DNA of 64,000 bases from Rugalucina vietnamica. Lineage: Eukaryota > Mollusca > Bivalvia > Lucinida > Lucinidae. The notes beneath the pieces are model-generated. The model had not been told where the DNA came from and made no database searches. It saw only the letters and a list, made by a program, of their open reading frames with translations. The DNA lies in contig OZ024876.1 in assembly GCA_964017185.1 (NCBI GenBank), positions 14,943,726-15,007,725 on the forward strand. Reading direction: 5' to 3'. The position numbers and the translations under genes are program-made. Below are positions 35,149 to 45,239 of the stretch, in pieces (positions within the stretch are counted from its first letter, which is position 1; every line of letters begins with the position of its first letter).

Positions 35149-36077
35149 AGATATTCCTAAAAGGAAAGTGGGCTCATCCAATTGATATGGATTCGTCATA
35201 AATGATTAATGGGTTAAACTTGTTCACTTACTTGCTAGAAAGCAGACGACGATTGCGCACAGTGCCACACAGCGCACTCTGGCGGAGGAAACGCAGACGA
35301 AGATCCCCACGAGAAACGGAAGTACGATAAACAGAATCAGAGCTATCGTCTCGAGGGCTTGGGCAGCTGTGAAATTATCTGGAATGTAATATAAATCGCC
35401 GTATAATCTCGTGCAAGAGAAACCACTATGAACATACTGGTCAACCTATACGACGGGTCTTTACGTCGATTTGCCGATGTTTACGACGGTTTACCGTTTT
35501 TCACACTGATTTAATAAAAGGCGACCAGTTAATATGTTTCGGATTTTGCTTTTTAATCGTGTTGATGCTGTATAGAAAAGTATACGACATGTCAAAATTG
35601 TCGTTTTTGGCAAAAATCAAAAGTGTTCCTTGATCAAAGCAGTGACTATGTTTTTGTGTCTAAAGCTCTCTGCAGCGCTTGTCATAGCAATGGCATACTG
35701 GAGATAAACCTTACAACCCATAGAAATTAATGAAAAAACAACGCCACGGAAACTGGAACGAAGTGCCGAAGTGGAGCGAAGTTGAGGTTAGCCAGTTGAT
35801 CTCTACAGGCAACGTATAATATTGGTGATGTGTTACCTGTCTTGAAGCTATCAGCCACAGCCCGTTCGGAGCACGCTGTCCCAGCACAAGAGTTCATATT
35901 CCATAGCCCCACCCGAACGGAGTTGGTTGTAGTCTGATATACCATCCATGACACTGTTGCGTAGCCCACAATAAATAGAATCATCCCAATAATGGCCGCG
36001 GCCAGCGCAAGTTTGGCCCATATAGAGCTACCGTACATAAAAGTGTGACGACCCATTATTTCGCACAATAGGCGCAC
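34428..36077 (-). CDS. Claudin/PMP22-type four-TM protein, 3 exons, 211 (or 218) aa
   Basis: Exons 35837-36077, 35232-35378 and 34428-34696 join in phase (1, 1) to a stop at 34428. Counting from the second Met (36056), TM segments lie near 14-39, 81-103, 107-136 and 146-167. The first extracellular loop has W37, GLW (50-52) and cysteines C57 and C62, the W..GLW..C..C signature of the claudin/PMP22/EMP superfamily of cell-junction and membrane proteins. The cytoplasmic tail is unusual: an acidic DDYDDYDD run, a basic RRRYDD, a PPTY motif (possible WW-domain ligand, 186-189) and a hydrophobic C-terminus VRVL that could bind a class II PDZ domain. Specific orthology is not recognised. Intron 2 contains a retroposed repeat with a 40-A tail; a CRE-bearing TIR element lies just downstream. 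Confidence 0.82.
35043..35145 (+). repeat. Half palindrome followed by 40 A
   Basis: GGCATAGGCAAACAGTATAG..GACGCCGCAG then A(40), inside claudin-type intron 2. Confidence 0.7.
35232..35378 (-). CDS. Claudin-type gene, exon 2
   Basis: Acceptor CATTCCAG|ATAATT, donor GCAA|GTAAGT. Encodes TM2 (LETIALILFIVLPFLVGIF) and the start of TM3 with two cysteines inside the membrane. Confidence 0.82.
35837..36077 (-). CDS. Claudin-type gene, exon 1
   Basis: Start at 36077 (MRLLCEI...) or 36056 (MGRHTF...); the second gives a typical short cytoplasmic N-terminus. Donor AGACAG|GTAACA. Encodes TM1 and the GLW..C..C loop. Confidence 0.8.
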
Positions 36078-36508
36078 GGACGTTATACTGACGTCTCTTT
36101 TCGACTAAATTCCCATTTGTTTGTTGCACTTGTGTCAGTCACTTGTGCTATCTTCCCCTTTTCCGTCCGAAAAAGTTCCAAACTTCACAATCTAAACTAA
36201 GGATTTTTAAAATGAACTGAAGAAAACGACAAACGTCATTTAATTTAACTCAGATGTTATAAACGTAAAAACCAGTATGTACACGTATATATCAAGTACA
36301 TTCAAAATAATTTTTAACAAACACTATCCTCAAGAATACTAGTATGTATTTTCAATTATTTTATTTAAGTTTGCGTACGAATTCCATATGCTTCAAATAT
36401 TATTTATTTACCTACATATTGGACGCGATACGAGAAATTCTACCTTATGTAGTACCAAATATGGACAGTATGTGAATCAACGTAGCATACGAGTTCTTTG
36501 TAGTTTAC

Positions 36509-36546
<38 letters not shown>

Positions 36547-36640
36547 ATCTACTTTCCCAATAATCAAAAACATAGACCCTTGTCTCTATAACTCGGATGA
36601 CCTTTGTAAGTCAAGTCTGGTCGAAAACCGCAATAACGGC

Positions 36641-37035
36641 GCCCCCCCCGTGGCTGAGTGGTTAAGGCCGCTGACTTCAGCCGATCATCTCAGTTTGATC
36701 TCACCGCTGTGGGCGGCCCCCGCGGCTGAGTGGTTAAGGCCGCTGACCTCAGCCGATCATCTCAGTTTGATCTCACCGCTGTGGGCGGCCCCCGTGGCTG
36801 AGTGGTTAAGGCCGCTGACTTCAGCCGATCATCTCAGTTTGATCTCACCGCTGTGGGCGGCCCCCGCGGCTGAGTGGTTAAGGCCGCTGACTTCAGCCGA
36901 TCATCTCAGTATGATCTCACCGCCTCACACGGGGGTTCGCGCCTCACACGGGGCACAATTCACATGTGGCACAATCCAAGTTCAGCTTGCGGGTGTGTCA
37001 GGTGGTTTTTCCTCGGGCTTCCGGTTTTTAAAGTT
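36641..37035 (+). repeat. tRNA-derived SINE with tRNA head repeated four times
   Basis: A 72-bp unit (CCCCGTGGCTGAGTGGTTAA = A box, then CGCTGACTTCAGCC) starts at about 36641, 36713, 36785 and 36857. The fourth copy runs on into a SINE body with GGGTTCGCGCCTCACACGGG (B-box region) and CCTCGGGCTTCCGG. The long ORF across it is read-through. Confidence 0.82.
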
Positions 37036-37380
37036 TGGTGTAAAGGGGTATACAATTCATTGATACGTTATCCTGATGGTATAAGCTATTCATTACGAAA
37101 ACACGCCCATGTAATATACAGATTTTTGTTGTTGTTGTAAAAATGAAAAATTTCAGTGGAAAAATTTCAATATTTTTCTTATTTTTGCTTGAAAACATAG
37201 ATTGTGGGCTCACGTTAGAACCGCCTCGGCGAGGCGGTTCTAACGAGTGCCCACAATCTATGTTTTCGAGCAAAAATAAGAAAAATAGGTATACCCCTGC
37301 ATACCCCAGTTTTACTATATAAACGTGGGGTTTAAGGGGGTATACATTTCACGGACATGTTTTCCTGATGTATTCTTTTG
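37036..37380. mobile_element. MITE B, fragment plus full copy
   Basis: 37036-37078 is one terminus (GGGGTATACAATTCATTG ... ATCCTGATG). The full copy 37091-37380 runs from CATTACGAAAACACGCCCATG through a near-perfect hairpin (AACATAGATTGTGGGC ... GCCCACAATCTATGTT) to GGACATGTTTTCCTGATG. Confidence 0.8.
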
Positions 37381-38821
37381 CTACGTGCGTCATTATATCT
37401 TTTGACGGATAGGACAAACCAGTCTTTCAGTATTCATGATGTAAAATGATGAGATGAATTAAAATTGAATTTACATTTTATTTACAATCAATTGGTGACC
37501 AAAATATTAAAATATGTTTTTGTATATGCTTATAATTGATTCTACATAACTGAGCCGCATTATGAGAAAAACAACATTTTAGCATACGCGAAAACAAAGA
37601 CGCAGATCACACACTGGTAAATGTAAAAGTACTGGAGCTAGTTGCAACGCACTGGTGCAGATTAAATTACGAACTGGAGTAAGATTAAAATGGCGGAAAA
37701 TGTAATCAAAACGTGTACCTCTCTTCATTATCATTCCCTTATAAATTTGTGTGTGTGTTATTTGCCATGTCACCTGGCGCAGAGAAGGGCGGAAGCGTTG
37801 TAGTTTATGATTTTATCACGCAATAGGTGATTTATTTCATGGGTTAGAAGCCAAATCCGATACAGTTTTACCAACATGACTGGTGGCATGTGTTTTCGTG
37901 CCAAAATGGAGGGAAAAATGCATGTCTGGGCATAGTTTTTGTTATATTATCATATATTTATGAATAAACATTCAAGAAACACGATTTCTGATCGCCAAAT
38001 ATTTCTTGGTACCAAAGCAAATGTTTTAATGAGGATTTTCTATTACAACGCACTGGGAGCATTTTTCGAAGCATTGGTACAACGCACTGGTGATAACACA
38101 AACTTGCTGATTTCACATAGACAAAACATATAACTCGCCCAGAAAAAAAAATATACCTTATTTTAAAACGGTCAATTATAAAACTTCTATGTAAACTACA
38201 ACATAAACTTGTCTTTACGAGTCAACATATCCGTTTTATTGGTCATATTTTAAACTGAATGCGTAACAAATGTATTTACTAAACATTTTAAGGATCATTG
38301 ACTATGTCCTGTAATCTGTGCCTTGTTTACAAAAGCCCAAAACTCTGTTTTAAAGCAATTTCTGCTACAACTTTGCAATGAGGAGGGTAGTATGATGTCT
38401 TAAGAACGGATAAATGCTATAATGTGTGAAGCATTTCCCCACATACTGTAGAAATTGCAGGCGAAGCAGATGTAAAGGTCCAAAATTTGAAAATATAAAT
38501 TGGAATAAAAAATCATTTTTGTTGCATGTCTGTATTCAGTTCCAACATTGTTGTGATTTTTAAACATTTAGCTTAGTGTCAAGTGTCTTAAACCTCCTAA
38601 AATTCATCTCATATTCCATGAAACGTTATTTCTCTACTTTTTTGATGAATCAAAAATGAAAAATGGTTAAAAATAATTTATTTTCACGTATCAGATGACA
38701 AAACTAGTACATGTACGTCACGCTTAATTGTACTTTATAGGAAAGAACCTAATTTCTGCCATTCTCACCTTATAAAGTATTCATAACTATTTTATTTAAG
38801 AAATGAATTTCATTTTTCTGG

Positions 38822-38934
38822 TGTTCATGGAGCTATGAACCGCAGTGGGTCGCTAGCAAAGCTTACATGAACCCCGAAAAGGGGTTCATGTAAGCTTTGC
38901 TAGCGACCCACTGCGGTTCATAGCTCCATGAACA
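38822..38934. repeat. Perfect 54-bp palindrome arms with 5-nt loop
   Basis: 38822-38875 and 38881-38934 are exact reverse complements (TGTTCATGGAGC ... CATGAACCCC) around GAAAA; pairing resumes outside after a 1-2 base mismatch for about 9 bp (ATTTTTCTG). Lies in the centre of the foldback element. Confidence 0.92.
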
Positions 38935-39113
38935 ACAGAAAAATTAAACTCATTGCTTATATTTACATTCATTTCTCTCTATCGCTTGTTGAAAAATCAC
39001 CAAGGCGGTCACATTTACCAGCAAACAGAGAATCTACACACAGTGTGTGTTCAAACAGCGGAACGGCGTCGACGTATACAACGTCCAATCAGATTGGCAA
39101 AAGCATTGTATTT

Positions 39114-39141
39114 TGACGTCAAGTTTGACGTCATGTGACGT
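39114..39141. promoter_or_regulatory. CRE cluster inside the foldback element
   Basis: TGACGTCA at 39114 and 39126, then TGACGTCG at 39136. Function unknown. Confidence 0.3.
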
Positions 39142-41164
39142 CGCGTGACACGATGTTGTTCATGGAAGTATGAACACAGATGAACATCTAATGGTTCATC
39201 TAAGGAGGTTTTAGAAAAATGTAAATATATATATATGTACACAGTTTTCAGGTTATATTTTTGACTGGGCAACATTGCCCCCCACCCCCGATTACCAACA
39301 CGCCATTCAAATATAATATGTACTTTATGATGACCTACACTATATCAACATGCAAAACGATTTTTGGTACTCGTGGGGAACAATGTTCAAAAAATAGTTT
39401 TCTGTTTTCTTATATGTTCAATTATTAGCCCAAAAATGAAGCCATACATGTATCAAAATGGGGACCAAAGTCCATTATGCTAAGATACGGACTGACAACG
39501 AAATAACGCATTTTATCAACTTTTATTTTTTCAAAGTACAGAGCAGCCCATTGTGACTCCCATTACCACTGTCAAAGATCCTTCATAAAGCGTTAAAACT
39601 GTTACAACCATATTATTCTATTACACTTCGGTACTTCGTACCACTTTCCATGAGATGCAACGAAACACCCATTGAGCTACAGTGTACATCTGTGCGATCG
39701 GTGCCAGTACTTGAAATTGAATTATAGCACTATTTTCGTCGTAAAGAATATGTATAAATATAAGTAAAGCTGGGAAGAAAAGCAATCAGGGCATCTGCAG
39801 ACCAACCAAAAAAACACCAATGAGCCCCAAAAATATGAACGATTGTAAGCATTAATAAAGCAAGGCAGTCTTCGCCATATCCAGTTAAATCAAGTCCTTA
39901 AAACTTAGATGGACCTACTTGAAAACTAGGACATAATGCATTTGTACCTTTCTTTTTCTCTCGCTGATCTGGGTGCTCAGGTTGATGGACAAGGACTGTT
40001 AGTAGGATGATGAGGATAAATGTGTTCTAGTTCAAGTAAAGCAAGAAAATACCTCAAAATTATGTCCGAGAACCTCAGACCCCACATTATATAGCTAGAC
40101 AGGTGATACAGGGGTAGACATTTTTTTCTTATTTTTGCTTGACACATAGATTGTGTGTACTCTAACAATCACCTGTGACCTGTTTTGTTTACGTAAGAAG
40201 AGGACAAAAATCAAATTTTCATCTTAAAATTGTCATTTAACAGCCTTGTAAGTCTTTGCATATTAGATAGCGTAATGAAAACACAGTTGTGGTCATTGTC
40301 AGTAATGTATCAAAATTCAGTTGTTGTTGTTTTTTCATAAATGAACACTGTAAAATAATGTCTCTGTTTTTCTGGACGAGTTAGACGCAACCCTGAAGCA
40401 AGTTTGTGTTATCACCAGTGCGTTGTACCAATGCTTCAAAAAATGCTCCCGGTGCGTTGTAATAGAAAATCCTCGATAAAACATTTGCTTCGGTACCAAG
40501 AAAAAAAATTGGTGATCAGGAATCGTGTTTCTTGAATGTTTATTCATAAATATATGATAATATAACAAAAACTATGCTCAGACATGCATTTTTTCCTCAA
40601 TTTTGGCACGAAAACGCATGCCACCAATCATGATGGTAAAACTGTATCGGATTTGGCTGCTAACCCATGAAATAAATCACCTATTGCGTGATAAAATCAT
40701 AAACTACAACGCTTCCGCCCTTCTCTGCGCCGGGTGAAATGGCAAATAACACTCACACAAATTTATAAGGGAATGATAATGAAGAGAGGTACAAGGTTTG
40801 TTTACCTTTTCCGCCATTTTAATCTTACTCCAGTTCGTAATTTAATCTTCACCAGTGCGTTGCAACTAGCTCCAGTACTTTTACATTTACCAGTGTGGAT
40901 CAGCTTCGCTGATCATTGCAGGTCCTTTGTTTTTGGTACAGGGATATAGTACAATTCTGCTACTTTCTGAAGCCGAAATTTTCAGCCCCTAGCGATCTTC
41001 TGTGCCTTGTACAACTCGGTTTGTGTCGAACCTGTTCGAAAACCACATTTTTTTTTTTCAATGTATTCATGATCCTAAAAGCACCAAGTTGCAATAATCA
41101 ATATGCAAAAACTAACATAATCTTTTCACTGTTGGTTTGCTTACATGTCATTTACGTTTGAAAT

Positions 41165-41398
41165 GAGCCACCTCGTGGGAAAACCAACAATGTGGTTTCC
41201 GAACAGGTCCGACACAAACCGGCCTGTACAAGCACACAAAAGAGCTAGAAGCTTGAAATTTCGGAGTTAAGTAGAGGAGGAATTGTACTATCCGAGTATC
41301 GAAAACAAAGGCGCTGATCAGCTTCGCGGTGACCGCGAAGCTGATCTGCGCCTTTGTTTTCGCCTATGCAGATTTTTGGTTTTCCCATGCGGTGGCTC
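41165..41398. mobile_element. MITE A, full copy
   Basis: Complete; flanked by AAAT direct repeats. Confidence 0.8.
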
Positions 41399-41484
41399 AA
41401 ATATTTTAATGTTGACATCTGACTAACAAAAGACTGGACGAGGCTATTTTGTAACATGGCCAAGTTTTTGAGCAGGGTATATAT

Positions 41485-42419
41485 ACACATGGAAATAAGT
41501 TAGGGAACACCTGTAATAACCTGACTACCACCTTTGGACTGTATATATCCTTCTTTGTAAAATATATGAAGAATGTTTTGACAACTTGTCAGAATCTGTA
41601 ATATCCAAAGTTGCTTCTGTGTGAAAATGGTTAGCATCAAACATTTTCTGTGGTGGACAGCGGCCATCTTTGATTCAGAAATGTTTTGCTGAATTTAAGA
41701 AACACACTACTAGTCGTTGCGATAACTTCATTATTTGAACTCGCATTGTCGTAATTTTTCGCAAGCATAAAGCTGAGACATTGCTTGTTGAACTCTGATT
41801 ACAAATTCTTTATTTTCTGACCGACTTTCGGCGGTAGGTCCATACTTTCCCGGGGGTAGGTTTCTTGATCACGTTTTGTTCTTTGGGTATACATTTTGCA
41901 GGTTGTAAATGTTGGGTCAGATATTCGATATGACCCTATAGGAATCTAAACATGCACGTTCTGGTTATAGTGACCTAGCGGAATTATTCTTTTACGGCTT
42001 TATTTGAAAAATATCCAAGCGTTTTGCTTTCCATAGAAATCAATGCAAACTGTAGATTTTGTATGATTAGCTGGTTTAGAGATACCGCATGAAGTTTTAG
42101 GTCCGAAGTCGTTTATTCATTCAGAACGATCTGATTCAACATTTTATTCCTGTTTTGCTTTCAAAAATTATGTTTTGCGGAGTGCAGAAGCAAAAAGGCA
42201 AACTTGTATTCCGTAAAAGTGGAGTTTTTCACATATGGCATATTGTATCCTCCGTAGTACAAAGACAAAATGTTGTAAATTTCCATAAATTGGTCTGTAG
42301 CTAGAACAAGGTATGAAATATGTGTGATACAAATTTCAGTATCGCCAGAAAAAAGGAAAATGGATTTTTTCAAACTTTCCCCAAGAGCTACAAGTGTTCC
42401 CTAACTTATTTCCATGTGT
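41485..42419. mobile_element. ~935-bp mariner-like non-autonomous element
   Basis: Perfect inverted ends CACATGGAAATAAGTTAGGG continuing AACAC, bordered by TATATA. Confidence 0.8.
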
Positions 42420-42608
42420 ATATATGTATGTCTGAACACCGCAACAGCATTTAAGATAAATATTACTTAATGTTAAGTTTTTGAAATAATACAGTCATGC
42501 ACATATTATTTTAAGTATAGTATAGCTTTGTTAAAACAGAAAGTAACAGAACAGTTTTGAATAGAAAGTAACATAACAGTTTTGAATAATAGCTATTCCA
42601 GTAGCTAA

Positions 42609-42811
42609 TTAAGAAAGCTCGTTCTGTTTACAAATAGAGCATATAGCAACGTGTCTATCCTTGTTTATCCAGGTTCTATCTAGGGCGAGATGTCCCGACT
42701 CCACAAGGTCCCGGATCTGCTCCTCCGTGTATTTACAAGAACTCTCCACCCCACAGTCCGAGATGTTGATGGGTTCGTCCTTCTCGAGGTGTACGGTAAT
42801 GCCCAGTCCAG
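42609..42811 (-). CDS. EgtD-like gene, exon 8 (last)
   Basis: Acceptor AATGTTGTAG|CTGGAC, stop TAA at 42609-42611. Encodes residues 277-343 with VESSCKYTEEQI, equivalent to the TE.S.KF motif of EgtD whose Glu and Ser contact the histidine imidazole, then L.LDRTWINKD and a short C-terminal tail as in the family. A MITE terminus starts 6 nt upstream of the exon. Confidence 0.88.
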
Positions 42812-43189
42812 CTACAACATTACGAAAACAAGCCCATGTAAATATACGGATTTTTTTTTCTGAAGCCGTTACACGCTATACACGCCGGGTAGAACCTCCT
42901 GGAGATTATTATTATTATTATTATTATTATTATTTGTTTAAGTTTTTTTTCATGACAGTTTTTTTAAAAACTTTTGGAAGGCAAAGAGAATACACGGTCA
43001 TATTCTTCCTAAACGTGTTTCATTGTACATGTAATTGAATGGTACCGGTATTGAATAGGGAAATTCGAAAAGATGATTTTTCAGAACAATTTTAATAATA
43101 ATATATATATAATGGAAGAGTCTATTTACAGTCAACTGTCAGTAGCCAAAAAACGTTAAAATGGCTATTACCAGTCAACTGTCACTAGC

Positions 43190-43226
<37 letters not shown>

Positions 43227-45207
43227 TATTTACAGTCAACTAGCAGTAGCCAAAAACGTTAAAATGGCTATTACCAGTCAACTGTCACTAGCCAAAAAAA
43301 CGTTTAAATGGCTATTTACAGTCAGACTTGAAATTTTATTATTGCTTGAAAAGTGTTTTGACTTGTGGCTCTTATCTTCTTTTCACCATTATGACAATGT
43401 GACAAATTAATTGGAACCCAGTCCTCATGGGTTTCGGCTAAACTCAAGTCAGATGACGGACAGGCTGAAATTCGAATTAATGTTTATCGTTTGAATAAAT
43501 GCATTGCTAACCACGATAAACAGCTGATCTCACGGTATAAAAATAAAATAAAACTGCACTTGAACCATTTTCTTAAAAATTATAACTTAGGCAGTAACTA
43601 AAAAAAGAATCGTGACAACTCTTGCTTATCTGGTATATGAATTTTTGTTCGTACTCTTACAGGTAGCATCTGTAAGGGCTAACCATCGCTATGCAACTTA
43701 AGAGGGCTGATTAGCAGCTATAGTTTGGGTTGTTAAGTACTCACGAATCTCGTAAGCCTGTGCTTCCAATGACCTAGCCCTCATGGTCAGGTAACTACAC
43801 GTGTTACGTCCCTTTCTTTGTACGTACTCCACCTCTATCAGAAATTTGTTCGTCTCAATTTTGCTGCCATAGTCTCTGTTGAGGCGAGGGAGTGCATTCC
43901 CGTAGAAGTCACCCTGCAGACCTGTGGCAACATCAGGAAAACAGTCCATGTAATATGAGCCGCGACGCGAGAAAACCGGTCTTCGGGGTTTCCGACCAGG
44001 TCTGACACAAACCGACCTGTACAGTCACAGAAGCAGGCTAGAAGCTTGCAATTTTGGATTTAAGAAGAAGAGAAATTAATTGTACTATCCGTGTAGCGAA
44101 AACAAAGGCGCTGATCAGCTGTGCAGTTACTGCACAGCTGATCTGCGCCTTTGTTTTCGCATAGGCAAAAATCCGGTTTTCTTATGATGCGGCTCATATA
44201 TACCCCCTTATACCCCACTTTTATATAGTAAAACTGGGGCATGCAGGGGTATACCTATTTTCAAGTCTTATTTTTTATCCAAAACATAGATTGTTGGTAC
44301 ACGAGGCGGTTCTAACTATGTTTTGGGCAAAAATAAGAAAAATATCACAAATTTTCCTATGAAAATTTTCATTTTTTACAACTTAAAAAAATCTCTGTAC
44401 ATTGCATGGGCAAGTTTTCGTATGGACACAGTCAACAATTTGTCAGTCAGGTCGGGGCAGTAGGCCTACAGTCGCTTTTTGGGTATTTACCAGTACTATA
44501 TATGCAGAGGTAAAAGTGTCTTGTAGAAAGACACACTACATGACAGAAGAAGGTAGCGAACAGAGAATCTCTCGCTCTGGAGAATCTCTACCACAAGGCA
44601 ACCGCCCAATTACCTTCCAAGAGGCAAAAGAGTCGAGTCGAGAAAATACAAAGACAGACATGCAGATCAGCTGCACGGCACACGTAGGAGCAGTAACTAC
44701 CCAAGTCATCATACTGAGTGTAATGATTTAATTTACAAACAATTCGTGTGTAACAAAATATTTTACAAACAATTTCAAAACAGTTTTAAACATGTTTAAA
44801 TTTTTTATGCGACAAAAATGCTCTCAAACTTGTAGCATTTGTCACGAACCCGTCCCTAACTCTTCTAGAGCCGTCACGAATCCCTCGCAATCTACTTACA
44901 CACTTTGCCTACTAATCGCCAACTAATCTCCAGTTGTCGCATTCCAGTGAGATACTAGCTTTACGCTGTTTTTAACATAACATACTGAAGAAAAGCCTTA
45001 CAGATTATAAAATTTAGGTTCTTGAAGTTCCGTTCGACTTTCCGTGACGTTGCATCACTACTTATCTTATATAAGCCTACCAATAGGCTACAAACAACAA
45101 AATGGAAACACAATACAAAGTTTGGAGTCATGTAATCCAGCACAGACAGACAGATAGACGGACAGACGGGCGGGCGGACGGACGGACGGACGGACGGACG
45201 GACAACG

Positions 45208-45239
<32 letters not shown>

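Larger units (their letters stand above)
37608..40897. mobile_element. 3.29-kb foldback element inserted in a MITE A
   Basis: Arms 37608-38147 and 40366-40897 are near-identical inverted repeats beginning CACACTGGTAAATGTAAAAG. GAT flanks both sides (37605-37607, 40898-40900) and lies where intact MITE A copies read CAGATCAGCTTCGC, so the insertion and 3-bp duplication are certain. ACTGG recurs several times in the arms. The 2.2-kb centre has no recognised ORF. The 3-bp TSD and CAC ends recall CACTA/EnSpm or Harbinger elements. Confidence 0.85.
37553..41060. mobile_element. MITE A split by the foldback element
   Basis: Left part 37553-37607 (GAGCCGCATTATGAG ... ACGCAGAT) and right part from 40898 (GATCAGCTTCGCTGATC ... 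CGAAAACCACATTT) belong to one copy. Confidence 0.75.

Noticed and set aside
36650-37063. 137-codon ORF with a 24-residue repeat
   Set aside because: It is translation through the four tandem SINE heads; 72 bp is a multiple of three, so the frame stays open by chance.
44402-44731. 109-codon ORF in EgtD-like intron 6
   Set aside because: Starts inside a MITE B end; no domain and no splice logic.
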